This document shows positions 34,092 through 41,797 of a stretch of 64,000 nt of DNA, piece after piece; the first letter of the stretch is position 1; each line of letters begins with the position of its first letter. The notes under the pieces were generated by a model. The model was not told the origin of the DNA, did no database searches, and was given only the letters and a program-made list of their open reading frames with translations. The translations under genes were made by a program, and so were the position numbers. Source of the DNA: Sphingomonas quercus (GTDB taxonomy: Bacteria; Pseudomonadota; Alphaproteobacteria; Sphingomonadales; Sphingomonadaceae); assembly GCF_018863195.1 (NCBI RefSeq), contig NZ_JAHKRT010000004.1:62001-126000 (forward strand), written 5' to 3'.

Positions 34092-34274
34092 CTATTCCTC
34101 GTTGCGGGGCCGGGTATGGACGCGGCGCGTGCCCTGCCACACCTCATAAGCGCGGATCGGCTCGGCGCGTTCGGCCTGGCGGATGGCCTCCTCGTCAGTT
34201 TCCGCGAGGAGATCGGCACCGCTGCTGATGCCGCCGCCCCCGTCTGACAAAGTGTAGAGCCGATAGTGCAGCAT
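34092..34274 (-). CDS. small conserved alphaproteobacterial protein
   Basis: 60 residues beginning MLHYRLYTLSDGGGGI and continuing with ADLLAETDEEAIRQAERA, a pattern I recall from short cytoplasmic proteins in alphaproteobacteria. The ATG at 34274 is chosen because homologues begin with this motif; ATGs at 34289 and 34304 are alternatives with no better ribosome site. It ends 17 bp from the convergent NrsF-type gene. The function is unknown. Confidence 0.55.
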   Translation of the reverse strand: MLHYRLYTLSDGGGGISSGADLLAETDEEAIRQAERAEPIRAYEVWQGTRRVHTRPRNEE

Positions 34275-34407
34275 TGCCCATCCCGGATTCATACCCCGGT
34301 TCAAGCACTTGTGACTCCACCCTGCCGACGACGCCGGGGAATCGCGACCGCCGACCTGCGTTCATAGGGCAATTTCGCCCGACTTGCCAAAGTCTTTATC
34401 AAAAGCG

Positions 34408-34441
34408 ATCGGCCGGGCAGAAATCCATCCGCCCGGCCGAT
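34408..34441 (-). terminator. probable rho-independent terminator of the outer-membrane protein gene
   Basis: ATCGGCCGGGC (34408-34418) and GCCCGGCCGAT (34431-34441) form a perfect 11-bp stem with a 12-nt loop. Read on the minus strand, it lies about 58 bp after the outer-membrane protein stop and is followed by CGCTTTTG. The rest of the gap 34275-34498 shows nothing else of note. Confidence 0.6.
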
Positions 34442-34498
34442 GCCGTCCAGCCAAATCATCCCGGCTCCTGGCGGCAAAATCCGCCCAGTTCAGCCGCG

Positions 34499-35083
34499 TT
34501 AGAAACGCACGCCGGCGCCCACGCTTACACGCTGCCGCGCACTGTCGGTGTTGTAGTTGGTGTAACGATATTCGGCGTTGACGTAGAATCTGTCGGTCAG
34601 CGAAAATTCGCCGCCGCCGCCCACGGTATAGCCGTCAGTGTGGAAGTGATTGTAATAGCTGGACTGTCCCGGCGGGGCGATAAACGCCTTGCGCTGCTCG
34701 CTATTTGCATAGCCGCCCTTTGCGTAGACGAGGAAACGCGGAGTGACCAGGGCGCCGACACGCACCGAGGCGTTGAGCTCGTTGAAGCTCTTATGCGTCA
34801 CTGTGCCAAGATCGCCGACGCCCGGCGTGATATTCTCCTGACGGGCGCGCCAGTAGCTGAATTCCGGGCCGATCACGATGCGATCGCCGATCATGCCATC
34901 CCAGCCGACCGTGCCGCCATAGCCGAGCCCGTCATCATGCGAACCTTCGCTCTGGAAACGATCGAGGCCGACATTCCCCTCGACGCGGAAGCCGCGAAAG
35001 CTGGTGGTGGCGCCTTGCTCCTGGGCGAGCGCGGGCGCGGCGATGCCGCCGACGAGGGCGGCAATGATCAGGGTGGTACGCAA
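34499..35083 (-). CDS. outer-membrane beta-barrel protein (OMP_b-brl type)
   Basis: 194 residues with a signal peptide ending PALAQ. The mature protein shows alternating amphipathic strands with turns (FRVEGNVGLDRF, YGGTVGWDGMIGDRIVIGPEFSYW, ASVRVGALVTPRFLVYAKGGYA, FYVNAEYRYTNYN) and ends in VSVGAGVRF, with the terminal Phe typical of BAM substrates. This fits an eight-stranded barrel. No transport or enzymatic role can be read. A hairpin at 34408-34441 probably terminates it. Confidence 0.85.
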   Translation of the reverse strand: MRTTLIIAALVGGIAAPALAQEQGATTSFRGFRVEGNVGLDRFQSEGSHDDGLGYGGTVGWDGMIGDRIVIGPEFSYWRARQENITPGVGDLGTVTHKSFNELNASVRVGALVTPRFLVYAKGGYANSEQRKAFIAPPGQSSYYNHFHTDGYTVGGGGEFSLTDRFYVNAEYRYTNYNTDSARQRVSVGAGVRF

Positions 35084-35255
35084 CGCAACTCTCCATACTG
35101 ATGAACCCCTGTGGGGCCACCCAATGGCCGGCCGGCGTTGCAGTTCCCGAAAAAATGGCCGGCGCGCGGGAGTTGTTGCGCCTCGGCCACAGTCGGAACG
35201 CTGGATTCCGTCGCGCCCCGCGCCGCCGGATCATCGCCGGCGGCGCAGCGCAGGC

Positions 35256-36917
35256 TCAGGCGGCGTTGGCGGCGGAGAGCACCGCCTTCACGCTCGCGGT
35301 GGCGACGTCGGGATCGATGCCGGCCCCATAGACCAGCGATCCGTCCGGTCGGCGCGCCTCGACATAGGCGGCCGCCTGCGCATCGGTGCCGGCGCCGATG
35401 GCGTGCTCGTGATAATCCACCACCTCCAGCGCTACGCCGCAGCTGCCCAGCGCGTCGAGCACCGAGGAGATGAGGCCGTTGCCGCGCCCTGACAGGGATT
35501 GCTCGCGCCCGTCGAGCGTGATCCGCCCGGCGAAGCGGCGGTCCTTGTTGCCGCCGGGGCCATAATCCTCGTGATAATCGATGAGCTGGAAGCGCCCGCC
35601 GCCGTCCAGTCCATATTCCTTGCGGAATACCGCCCAGATGTCGGCGGCATTGAGCTCGCGACTGGTCTCGTCGGCAAGCGCCTGCACGGCGCGACTGAAA
35701 TCGCCTTGCATGCGCCGCGGCAGCTTCAGCCCCTGATCCTGTTCCAGCACCCAGGCCACGCCGCCCTTGCCGGACTGGGAATTGACGCGGATCACCGCTT
35801 CGTAGCTGCACCCGACATCGGCCGGGTCGATCGGCAGATAGGGCACGTCCCAGATCTGGTCGTTGCGCTGCGCCTGGGCGGCGAAGCCCTTCTTGATGGC
35901 GTCCTGATGGCTGCCCGAAAAGGCCGTGAAGACGAGGTCGCCGGCGTAAGGATGACGCGGATGCACCGGCAGGTTGGTGCAATATTCCACCGTCTTGCGC
36001 ACCGCGTCGACGTCCGAGAAATCGAGGCCGGGCGCGATCCCCTGGGTGTAGAGGTTGAGGCCGAGCGTGACGAGATCGACATTGCCCGTCCGCTCGCCAT
36101 TGCCGAACAGGCAGCCTTCCACCCGGTCGGCGCCGGCCATCACGCCGAGCTCCGCGGCGGCGACACCGGTGCCGCGATCATTATGCGGATGGAGCGAGAT
36201 CACCACCGAATCCCGCCGCGAGATGTTGCGGCAAAACCATTCGATCTGGTCGGCATAGATATTGGCCGTGGCCGCCTCCACCGTCGCCGGCAGGTTGAGG
36301 ATCACCGGCCGGTCCGGCGACGCATCGAGCACGTCGCACACCGCCTCGCAGACCTCGAGGCTGAACTCCAGTTCGGCGGTGGAGAAGGTCTCCGGCGAAT
36401 ATTCGAAGCGCCAGTCGGTGCCGGGACGCCTGTTCGCCTCGCGCGCCAGCAGCGCCACGCCGTCGGTGGCGATCTTCTTCACCTGCGCGCGGTCCATGCC
36501 GAACACGATCCGCCGCCACGCCGGCGAAACGGCGTTGTACATGTGGACGACGGCGCGCTCGGCGCCCTCGAGGCTGTCGAAGGTGCGCACGATCAGGTCC
36601 TCGCGCGCCTGGGTGAGCACCTGCGGCCAGACGTCCGCCGGAATGCCGGCGCGGACGAGTCCCTGGATGAAGTCGAAATCGGTCGCGCCGGAGGCCGGGA
36701 AGCCGACCTCGATCTCCTTGAGGCCGATGCGCACCAGCATGTCGAACATGCGGCGCTTCTTCTCGGCATCCATGGGGTCGATCAGCGCCTGGTTGCCGTC
36801 GCGCAGGTCGGTGGACAGCCAGCGCGGGGCACGGGTGATGGTGCGCGACGGCCATTGCCGGTCGGGCAGGTCCACCTGCGGAAAGGGGCGATATTTTACG
36901 CTAGGGTCGGCGAGCAT
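35256..36917 (-). CDS. leuA: 2-isopropylmalate synthase (LeuA, long type)
   Basis: 553 residues; condenses acetyl-CoA with 2-oxoisovalerate, the first step of leucine synthesis. The TIM-barrel motifs [30 protein letters not shown] and [16 protein letters not shown] (metal-binding HxH) are intact. [20 protein letters not shown] is also in place, and a C-terminal regulatory domain follows with [19 protein letters not shown], where leucine feedback should bind. The ATG has GGAG 8 nt upstream. I saw no leucine leader peptide in the 217-bp upstream region. It is the only leucine gene here. Confidence 0.93.
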   Translation of the reverse strand: MLADPSVKYRPFPQVDLPDRQWPSRTITRAPRWLSTDLRDGNQALIDPMDAEKKRRMFDMLVRIGLKEIEVGFPASGATDFDFIQGLVRAGIPADVWPQVLTQAREDLIVRTFDSLEGAERAVVHMYNAVSPAWRRIVFGMDRAQVKKIATDGVALLAREANRRPGTDWRFEYSPETFSTAELEFSLEVCEAVCDVLDASPDRPVILNLPATVEAATANIYADQIEWFCRNISRRDSVVISLHPHNDRGTGVAAAELGVMAGADRVEGCLFGNGERTGNVDLVTLGLNLYTQGIAPGLDFSDVDAVRKTVEYCTNLPVHPRHPYAGDLVFTAFSGSHQDAIKKGFAAQAQRNDQIWDVPYLPIDPADVGCSYEAVIRVNSQSGKGGVAWVLEQDQGLKLPRRMQGDFSRAVQALADETSRELNAADIWAVFRKEYGLDGGGRFQLIDYHEDYGPGGNKDRRFAGRITLDGREQSLSGRGNGLISSVLDALGSCGVALEVVDYHEHAIGAGTDAQAAAYVEARRPDGSLVYGAGIDPDVATASVKAVLSAANAA

Positions 36918-37134
36918 CTTGGCCGCTCCGATGATGATGATCCGTCAGTCCATTGTAGGGCGTCACAGGCGCGCCCGGGCCAACCCGACCCCGCGCGCGG
37001 GGCCGGCATCAAAGTCGAAGAAGCGAGGCCCCGATGCGGATCATCGGCCCGACATGCCGCGGCGGCAGGCGACTTGTCAACCGCTCGCCGTTCGGGCAAC
37101 GCCGCAGGGCGGCATTTATCTCGGGGGCCAGTCC

Positions 37135-38190
37135 GTGATCATGAGGACTTGGTTGGGCGTGGGAACAGACGCTTCCGGAACAAGCAGGCGCGTGGAATGG
37201 ATTGATATCGCGCGCGGAATCGGCATCGTCCTCGTCGTCTACGGCCATGCGCTGCGCAGCCTCTACCCCACGACCCCGCCGCACACCGGCTGGCCGGTGT
37301 GGCAGGACACGCTCATCTACTCGTTCCACATGCCGCTGTTCTTCGTGCTGTCCGGGCTGTTTATCGGGCGCGGCCTCGCCCGCGGACGCGGGCCGTTCAT
37401 CCAGAACAAGCTGTTGACCGTCGCCTACCCCTATTTCCTGTGGTCGCTGATCTCGGGGGTGACCGAGGTTCTCGCCGACCAATGGGTCAACACGCCGCTG
37501 TCGCTTTCCGACATCGCCCGCATCCCCATCCAGCCGATCGAGCAATACTGGTTTCTCTATGCCCTGTTCGTCGACCAGATGATCATCTGCGCCCTGTTCA
37601 CGCGGCGCCGGTTGCTGATCGGCGTGACGTTGCTCGGGGTGGTCGCGGTCATGGCCTTCGGTGCCGGCGACATCTTCACGCGTTCGCTGGGCTCGCTGCC
37701 TTATGTCGTTCTGGGCATGCTCGGCGGCGGCGCGCTGGGCAGGGCGGCGGAATGGCCGGTCCGGCGACTGGCGGCGATGGCGCTGGCGGCATGGGCGACG
37801 TTCGCGCTCTACCATCTCGCCGGGCCGACCGGGCTGGCGGGAGCCCTGGCCCACTATGGCGGTGCGCTGGCCGGCACGCTCGGCACGGTGGCGCTGGCGA
37901 TGCTGATCGGCCGCGCCGGGCTGGGCCGGATGCTGAAGCTGCTCGGCCAGGCCTCGATGGCGATCTACGTCATGCACACCCTCGCCTCGGCGGGGCTGCG
38001 CATCCTGCTGATGCACGGCCTTCACCTGCGCGAGCCGATGACGCTGCTGGTGCTGAGCACGATCATCGGGCTGCTCGCGCCGTTGCTCGTTTGCCGGTTT
38101 GCCCAGCGCCACGGCCTCGCCACGCTGCTCGGGCTGGACCGCGGCGCCCGCCACGCGCAAGCCCCGGCCGCGATCCCCGCGACGAGCTGA
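37135..38190 (+). CDS. membrane acyltransferase (acyltransferase 3 family)
   Basis: About 351 residues, mostly hydrophobic, with ten or so predicted helices. RRVEWIDIARGIGIVLVVYGHALRSL at the N-terminus and SFHMPLFFVLSGLFIG are the acyltransferase 3 signatures, including the histidine of YGH. Such enzymes acylate polysaccharides, lipids or glycans at the inner membrane. No glycan genes adjoin, so the substrate is unknown. The GTG at 37135 sits 7 nt behind GGGGG; the ATG two codons later is nearly as good. Confidence 0.8.
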   Translation: MIMRTWLGVGTDASGTSRRVEWIDIARGIGIVLVVYGHALRSLYPTTPPHTGWPVWQDTLIYSFHMPLFFVLSGLFIGRGLARGRGPFIQNKLLTVAYPYFLWSLISGVTEVLADQWVNTPLSLSDIARIPIQPIEQYWFLYALFVDQMIICALFTRRRLLIGVTLLGVVAVMAFGAGDIFTRSLGSLPYVVLGMLGGGALGRAAEWPVRRLAAMALAAWATFALYHLAGPTGLAGALAHYGGALAGTLGTVALAMLIGRAGLGRMLKLLGQASMAIYVMHTLASAGLRILLMHGLHLREPMTLLVLSTIIGLLAPLLVCRFAQRHGLATLLGLDRGARHAQAPAAIPATS

Positions 38191-38219
38191 CGCGCGGCCC
38201 CGCGGGGGCGGCTCAGCAC

Positions 38220-38282
38220 TGTGGAAAACCCACCCGTCAAGCCTAGACTTTGTGGTGAAAGGGCGTAGCCTGACCCTATATA
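38220..38282 (+). promoter_or_regulatory. nrdB promoter with NrdR-like half-sites, DnaA-like box and TATATA -10
   Basis: Two GTGG half-sites, 38221-38224 (in CACTGTGG) and 38252-38255 (in CTTTGTGG), are 31 bp apart, similar to the 32-bp spacing of the nrdA boxes. AGCCTAGACTTTGTGG (38240-38255) matches about 10 of 16 NrdR positions. TGTGGAAAA (38220-38228) is a reversed DnaA-box match (TTTTCCACA). TATATA at 38277-38282 is a good -10, 39 bp before the ATG; no clear -35 is seen. Confidence 0.45.
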
Positions 38283-38321
38283 CCGCATAGTTTCCGTTTT
38301 GTTCGCAGGAGCCTGTTCCCG

Positions 38322-39374
38322 ATGCCCCTCCTCCAGGCCAGCCGCCAGTACAAGCCCTTCGAATATCCCTGGGCGTTCGAATATTGGAAGCGCCAGCAAC
38401 AGGTCCACTGGATGCCGGAGGAGGTGCCGCTGGGCGAGGATTGCCGGGATTGGGCGCAGAAGCTCACCGATCACGAGCGCAACCTGCTCACCCAGATCTT
38501 CCGCTTTTTCACCCAGGCCGATGTCGAGGTGCAGGATTGCTACCACGAGAAATATGGCCGGGTGTTCAAGCCGACCGAGATCAAGATGATGCTCGCCGCC
38601 TTCTCCAATATGGAGACGGTGCACATCGCCGCCTATTCGCACCTGCTCGACACGATCGGCATGCCGGAAAGCGAATATGGCGCCTTCCTTTCCTACAAGG
38701 AAATGAAGGACAAGCATGATTATCTCGCCACCTTCGGCGTGGATACGGACGAGGACATCGCCCGCACGCTGGCGATGTTCGGCGGCTTCACCGAGGGGCT
38801 GCAGCTGTTCGCCAGCTTTGCCATGCTGATGAACTTCCCGCGCTTCAACAAGATGAAGGGCATGGGCCAGATCGTCTCATGGTCGGTGCGCGACGAGAGC
38901 CTGCATTGCGAAGGCATCATCCGCCTGTTCCACGCCTTCGTGAAGGAGCGGGACTGCCTGACCCCGGCGATCCGCAAGGACATTCGCGACACCTGCCACC
39001 ATACGGTGGAGCTGGAGGATGCCTTCATCGATCTGGCGTTCGAGATGGGCCCGGTGCCCGGCATGACGCCCAAGGAGATCAAGCGCTATATCCGCTACAT
39101 CGCCGACTGGCGCCTCGGCCAGCTCGGGCTGAAGCCGCTCTACATGGTGGACGACCATCCGCTGCCCTGGCTCGCCCCGCTGCTCAACGGCGTCGAGCAT
39201 GCCAATTTCTTCGAGACCCGCGCCACCGAATATTCCAAGGCGGCGACGCGCGGCAACTGGAACGAGGTGTGGGACGCCTTCGACCGTCGCTCCGCCGCCA
39301 AGCGGGTGCCAGCGGCAAACGAGGACATCAATGAAGGCGGGCTGTTCGGCTCCTCGGGGGTGGCTGCGGAGTAA
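38322..39374 (+). CDS. nrdB: ribonucleoside-diphosphate reductase beta subunit (class Ia)
   Basis: 350 residues; carries the diiron-tyrosyl radical used by NrdA. Ligands and radical site can be read: D67 (TQADVEV), E98 and H101 (NMETVHIAAYSH), Y105 as the radical tyrosine, E158 (GFTEGLQ), E192 and H195 (RDESLHCEG). No N-terminal ATP-cone is present, and NrdA here also lacks one. It is transcribed alone, 15.6 kb from nrdA and on the same strand. AGGAG precedes the ATG by about 13 nt. The control region at 38220-38282 resembles that of nrdA. Confidence 0.94.
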   Translation: MPLLQASRQYKPFEYPWAFEYWKRQQQVHWMPEEVPLGEDCRDWAQKLTDHERNLLTQIFRFFTQADVEVQDCYHEKYGRVFKPTEIKMMLAAFSNMETVHIAAYSHLLDTIGMPESEYGAFLSYKEMKDKHDYLATFGVDTDEDIARTLAMFGGFTEGLQLFASFAMLMNFPRFNKMKGMGQIVSWSVRDESLHCEGIIRLFHAFVKERDCLTPAIRKDIRDTCHHTVELEDAFIDLAFEMGPVPGMTPKEIKRYIRYIADWRLGQLGLKPLYMVDDHPLPWLAPLLNGVEHANFFETRATEYSKAATRGNWNEVWDAFDRRSAAKRVPAANEDINEGGLFGSSGVAAE

Positions 39375-39421
39375 TCGGCAACCGCTTGGGCTTCTCCTCG
39401 TTTAACCGGCGAAGGAGATTC

Positions 39422-39754
39422 ATGATGAAGACCAAGCTGACCCTCGCCGCGCTGGCCCTGGCCATCGTCGCGCCCGCCCTCACTCCGCCGGCTGCGGTCG
39501 CGCAGAATTATGATCGCCGCTACGATCGCGAGCATCGCCGCGACCGTGATCGCGACCGCCGCGACTATGATCGCTGCAAGCGCAGCAGCGGCACCACCGG
39601 CCTGATCGCCGGTGGCGCGGGCGGCGCGCTGGCCGGCAACGCGCTGGGCGGCGGCACGCTCGGCACGGTTGCCGGCGGCGTCGGCGGCGCGCTGCTCGGC
39701 AAGCATCTCGACAAGAAGCACGACGCCGCGCAGAACCGCAAAAACGGCTGCTGA
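39422..39754 (+). CDS. exported glycine-zipper protein
   Basis: 110 residues from an ATG with AAGGAG upstream. A signal peptide ends AAVAQ. Next comes a very charged stretch of Arg/Asp (RRYDREHRRDRDRDRRDY), then a glycine-zipper double helix (TTGLIAGGAGGALAGNALGGGTLGTVAGGVGGALLGK), similar to the glycine-zipper 2TM domain of outer-membrane lipoproteins. It ends in a lone Cys. It lies directly upstream of a second protein of the same type, so the two look like a tandem duplication. Function is envelope-associated but not known. Confidence 0.75.
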   Translation: MMKTKLTLAALALAIVAPALTPPAAVAQNYDRRYDREHRRDRDRDRRDYDRCKRSSGTTGLIAGGAGGALAGNALGGGTLGTVAGGVGGALLGKHLDKKHDAAQNRKNGC

Positions 39755-39869
39755 ACCAGACGCTTGCGCATAACGATCATCACTCTTCCGAAATAATTTC
39801 GTTGCCCAATGCAACGGGCAGGGCCAACACCGCGTCGGGCCGGCTTGAGGAAGAAGAGGAAGATCGTTC

Positions 39870-40289
39870 ATGCGCAAGCTGATCCTGGCCGCGTCGTTGC
39901 TCGCATCCACGCTCGCGCCGCTCGCCGCGGCTGACGCCCAACCCCGGCGCGGCAACGACAATTGGCAGAACTGGAAACGCTACGACTACAACCGCCCTGA
40001 TCCGCGCCACGGCAACACTTACGACGCCAGCCGCTATTATCGCGATGGCCGCTATTACAAGGAGCGCCGGCTGGGACGAAACGACCGCATCTATCGCGGC
40101 TCCAACGGTCGCTATTATTGCCGCCGTCCGGACGGCACCACCGGCCTGATCATCGGCGGCGTGCTGGGCGGACTGCTCGGCAACTCGCTCGATCATGGTC
40201 GATCCCAGACTTTGGGCACGCTGCTCGGCGCGGGCGGCGGCGCGCTACTCGGGCGCGAGATCGATCGGGGCGGCATCCGCTGCCGTTGA
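39870..40289 (+). CDS. exported glycine-zipper protein, second copy
   Basis: 139 residues with a signal peptide ending ADAQ. The middle is basic and Tyr-rich (YDASRYYRDGRYYKERRLGR, YYCRRPDGTTG), then a glycine zipper (LIIGGVLGGLLGNSL..LGTLLGAGGGALLGREID) and a final Cys-Arg. It shares TTGLI and the zipper with the 39422 protein but has a different linker. The 115-bp gap between them carries a GGAAG ribosome site. The tail-end Cys in both could support cross-linking or metal binding, but this is guesswork. Confidence 0.73.
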   Translation: MRKLILAASLLASTLAPLAAADAQPRRGNDNWQNWKRYDYNRPDPRHGNTYDASRYYRDGRYYKERRLGRNDRIYRGSNGRYYCRRPDGTTGLIIGGVLGGLLGNSLDHGRSQTLGTLLGAGGGALLGREIDRGGIRCR

Positions 40290-40332
40290 ACCGGTCCGTT
40301 GACCGCCGGCCCGCGGCTGCGGGCCGGCGGGC

Positions 40333-40926
40333 TCAGCCGCCATATTTCCAGTTGAGCCTCTTGCCCTCGGCAAGCTGGGCAAGCGTCGTCTCGACCCGCC
40401 GGGCACGTGTTTCCGGCCGTTTGGCGCCCTCGATCCACTGCGCATAATCGCGCTGCGCCGAAGGCGGCAGGCCCTCCCAGAAATCGGCCATCGCCTTGTT
40501 CGCCGGAAAGGCGGCGACCAACTCGGCAGGCGTCGCGGGTGCGGGCCTGGCATGCGTCTTCGCGCGCGGTGCCGGGCCACCCTCCGTGAGCGCCATCGCG
40601 TTGCGAACCAGGGCGGCGAACGCCTCCGGCGGCGGCAGATCGTCGATCCGCGTCAGGCGACCGAACTCGCCCATGGCGCCCGTCGCAGCCGCGCGGTCAC
40701 CCGCGACCTCGGCGTGGCGCCAGAAGCCGAACGCGGCATGCGCCTTGAACCCGGCCATCATCGCCAGCGGCCGGCAGCGATATTCGAAGAATGGCGAGGA
40801 CCATTTGACCGTCTCGCCAATCTCAGCGCTGACGGCCTCCATGCGGACGCGAATCTCTTCGAGGATCGGCCGGGCAAAGGGCTGCCGGGCCGCAATATAG
40901 GCGTCGACGCGGGGGTCGCGGCTCAG
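40333..40926 (-). CDS. YdeI/OmpD-associated family protein
   Basis: About 197 residues. SRDPRVDAYIAARQPFARPILEEIR at the start, WSSPFFEYRCRPLAMMAGFKAHAAFGFW in the middle, and the C-terminal helical repeat with ANKAMADFWEGLPPSAQRDYAQWIEGAKRPETRARRV are typical of the YdeI/DUF1801 family. Some members are linked to peptide-stress tolerance. No ordinary start codon lies in frame near the expected N-terminus; a CTG at 40926 overlaps the stop of the upstream gene (CTGA) behind GGGGGGA, so I place the start there. Confidence 0.7.
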   Translation of the reverse strand: MSRDPRVDAYIAARQPFARPILEEIRVRMEAVSAEIGETVKWSSPFFEYRCRPLAMMAGFKAHAAFGFWRHAEVAGDRAAATGAMGEFGRLTRIDDLPPPEAFAALVRNAMALTEGGPAPRAKTHARPAPATPAELVAAFPANKAMADFWEGLPPSAQRDYAQWIEGAKRPETRARRVETTLAQLAEGKRLNWKYGG

Positions 40927-41144
40927 AAAATCCCCCCGCCCAGTATCAGTCGCAGCACGCCGACGGCGATGACCAGCAGGTTCAGCGCGCGACCCGATTT
41001 TTGCGAGGAGAACAGGCCGACGCCGAGGCCCAGCACGGCAAGCGGGATGATGAACCAGTTCGCCCAGCCAAGCAGCGGCAGGAATGCGAACAGCGCCAGC
41101 ACGAGGCCGACGGCGCCAATGGCGATCGAGAGAAGATTGAACAT
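40923..41144 (-). CDS. small membrane protein
   Basis: 73 residues, almost wholly hydrophobic with two to three helices (MFNLLSIAIGAVGLVLALFAFL, NWFIIPLAVLGLGVGLF, LLVIAVGVLRLILG). The SSQKSGRAL loop is the only polar part. The ATG at 41144 is chosen since the longer reading adds an Arg-rich non-hydrophobic leader. The stop overlaps the CTG start of the YdeI-type gene. No function is recognised. Confidence 0.6.
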   Translation of the reverse strand: MFNLLSIAIGAVGLVLALFAFLPLLGWANWFIIPLAVLGLGVGLFSSQKSGRALNLLVIAVGVLRLILGGGIF

Positions 41145-41191
41145 GGCCCGAATTTGGCGCGCCCCCCGCCGCCCCGCAAGCCCATGCCCCA

Positions 41192-41236
41192 ATTGTGGCC
41201 ACAATGCCGCAATCTGGCCACAATTCGTCGAATTGT
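41192..41236. promoter_or_regulatory. two adjacent palindromes sharing TGGCCACAAT
   Basis: ATTGTGGCCACAAT (41192-41205) is a perfect palindrome, and ACAATTCGTCGAATTGT (41220-41236) is a 17-bp palindrome with one central base. The word TGGCCACAAT occurs in both, at 41196-41205 and 41215-41224, 19 bp apart. The sites lie 48 bp upstream of the small membrane protein start and 184 bp before crcB, in a 275-bp gap otherwise without structure. They look like a tandem operator. Confidence 0.4.
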
Positions 41237-41419
41237 CATCGCCGGGTCATCGCCATCGCGCGATCCCGCGCCTATCATGCGCTCATGGATCGCATCTGGA
41301 ACCGCCGCTGCTCGACCCCGCTGTTGCATCGCCTGATGTACTGGGCGCTCCGCCGCGGCTGAACGCGCGTCGCCGCGGCAACGCTGGCGCAGCCGGGGGG
41401 CAGGCGCTACAGCACGCCC

Positions 41420-41797
41420 ATGCCTCCTCTCCTTCTTGTCATGCTGGGCGGGGCGATCGGCTCCGGTTTCCGTTATCAGGTCGGCCGTTTCGCGCTGCAG
41501 CAGCTCGGCCCCGATTATCCATGGGGCACCTGGGCGGTGAACCTCGCCGGCGGCTTCCTCATGGGGATGCTGGCCGGCTGGCTGGCGCGATCGAGCGACG
41601 GCGGCGAATCCTTTCGCCTGTTCCTCGGCGTCGGCGTGCTCGGCGGCTTCACCACCTTCTCCGCTTTCTCGCTGGAGACTTTTTCGATGATCGCGCGTGG
41701 CGATCATTTCGGAGCGGCGGCCTATGCGGTGTCCTCGGTGGTCGGCGCGGTGCTGATGCTGTTCCTCGGCATCGGCGTGATGAGGGTAGCGGCATGA
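41420..41797 (+). CDS. crcB: fluoride efflux protein CrcB/Fluc
   Basis: 125 residues with four helices, the dual-topology Fluc channel size. LGGAIGSGFRYQVGRF, WGTWAVNLAGGFLMGMLAGW and the FLGVGVLGGFTTFSAFSLET signature, with the conserved Phe box and TTFS, are present. The protein exports fluoride as a dimer. I found no fluoride-riboswitch-like sequence before the ATG. Its stop overlaps the pseudouridine synthase ATG by 4 nt, so the two are co-expressed. Confidence 0.92.
   Translation: MPPLLLVMLGGAIGSGFRYQVGRFALQQLGPDYPWGTWAVNLAGGFLMGMLAGWLARSSDGGESFRLFLGVGVLGGFTTFSAFSLETFSMIARGDHFGAAAYAVSSVVGAVLMLFLGIGVMRVAA

Noticed and set aside
36918-37134. Possible leucine leader peptide and attenuator before leuA
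   Set aside because: No short ORF with clustered Leu codons and no stem followed by a T-run was found.
41285-41362. A 25-codon ORF (MDRIWNRRC...) before crcB
   Set aside because: Too short to judge, with no clear ribosome site and no known family; conservation would be needed to call it.
41363-41419. Possible fluoride riboswitch before crcB
   Set aside because: The leader lacks the GGNGATGG/NTGGCTCC-type conserved segments as I remember them.
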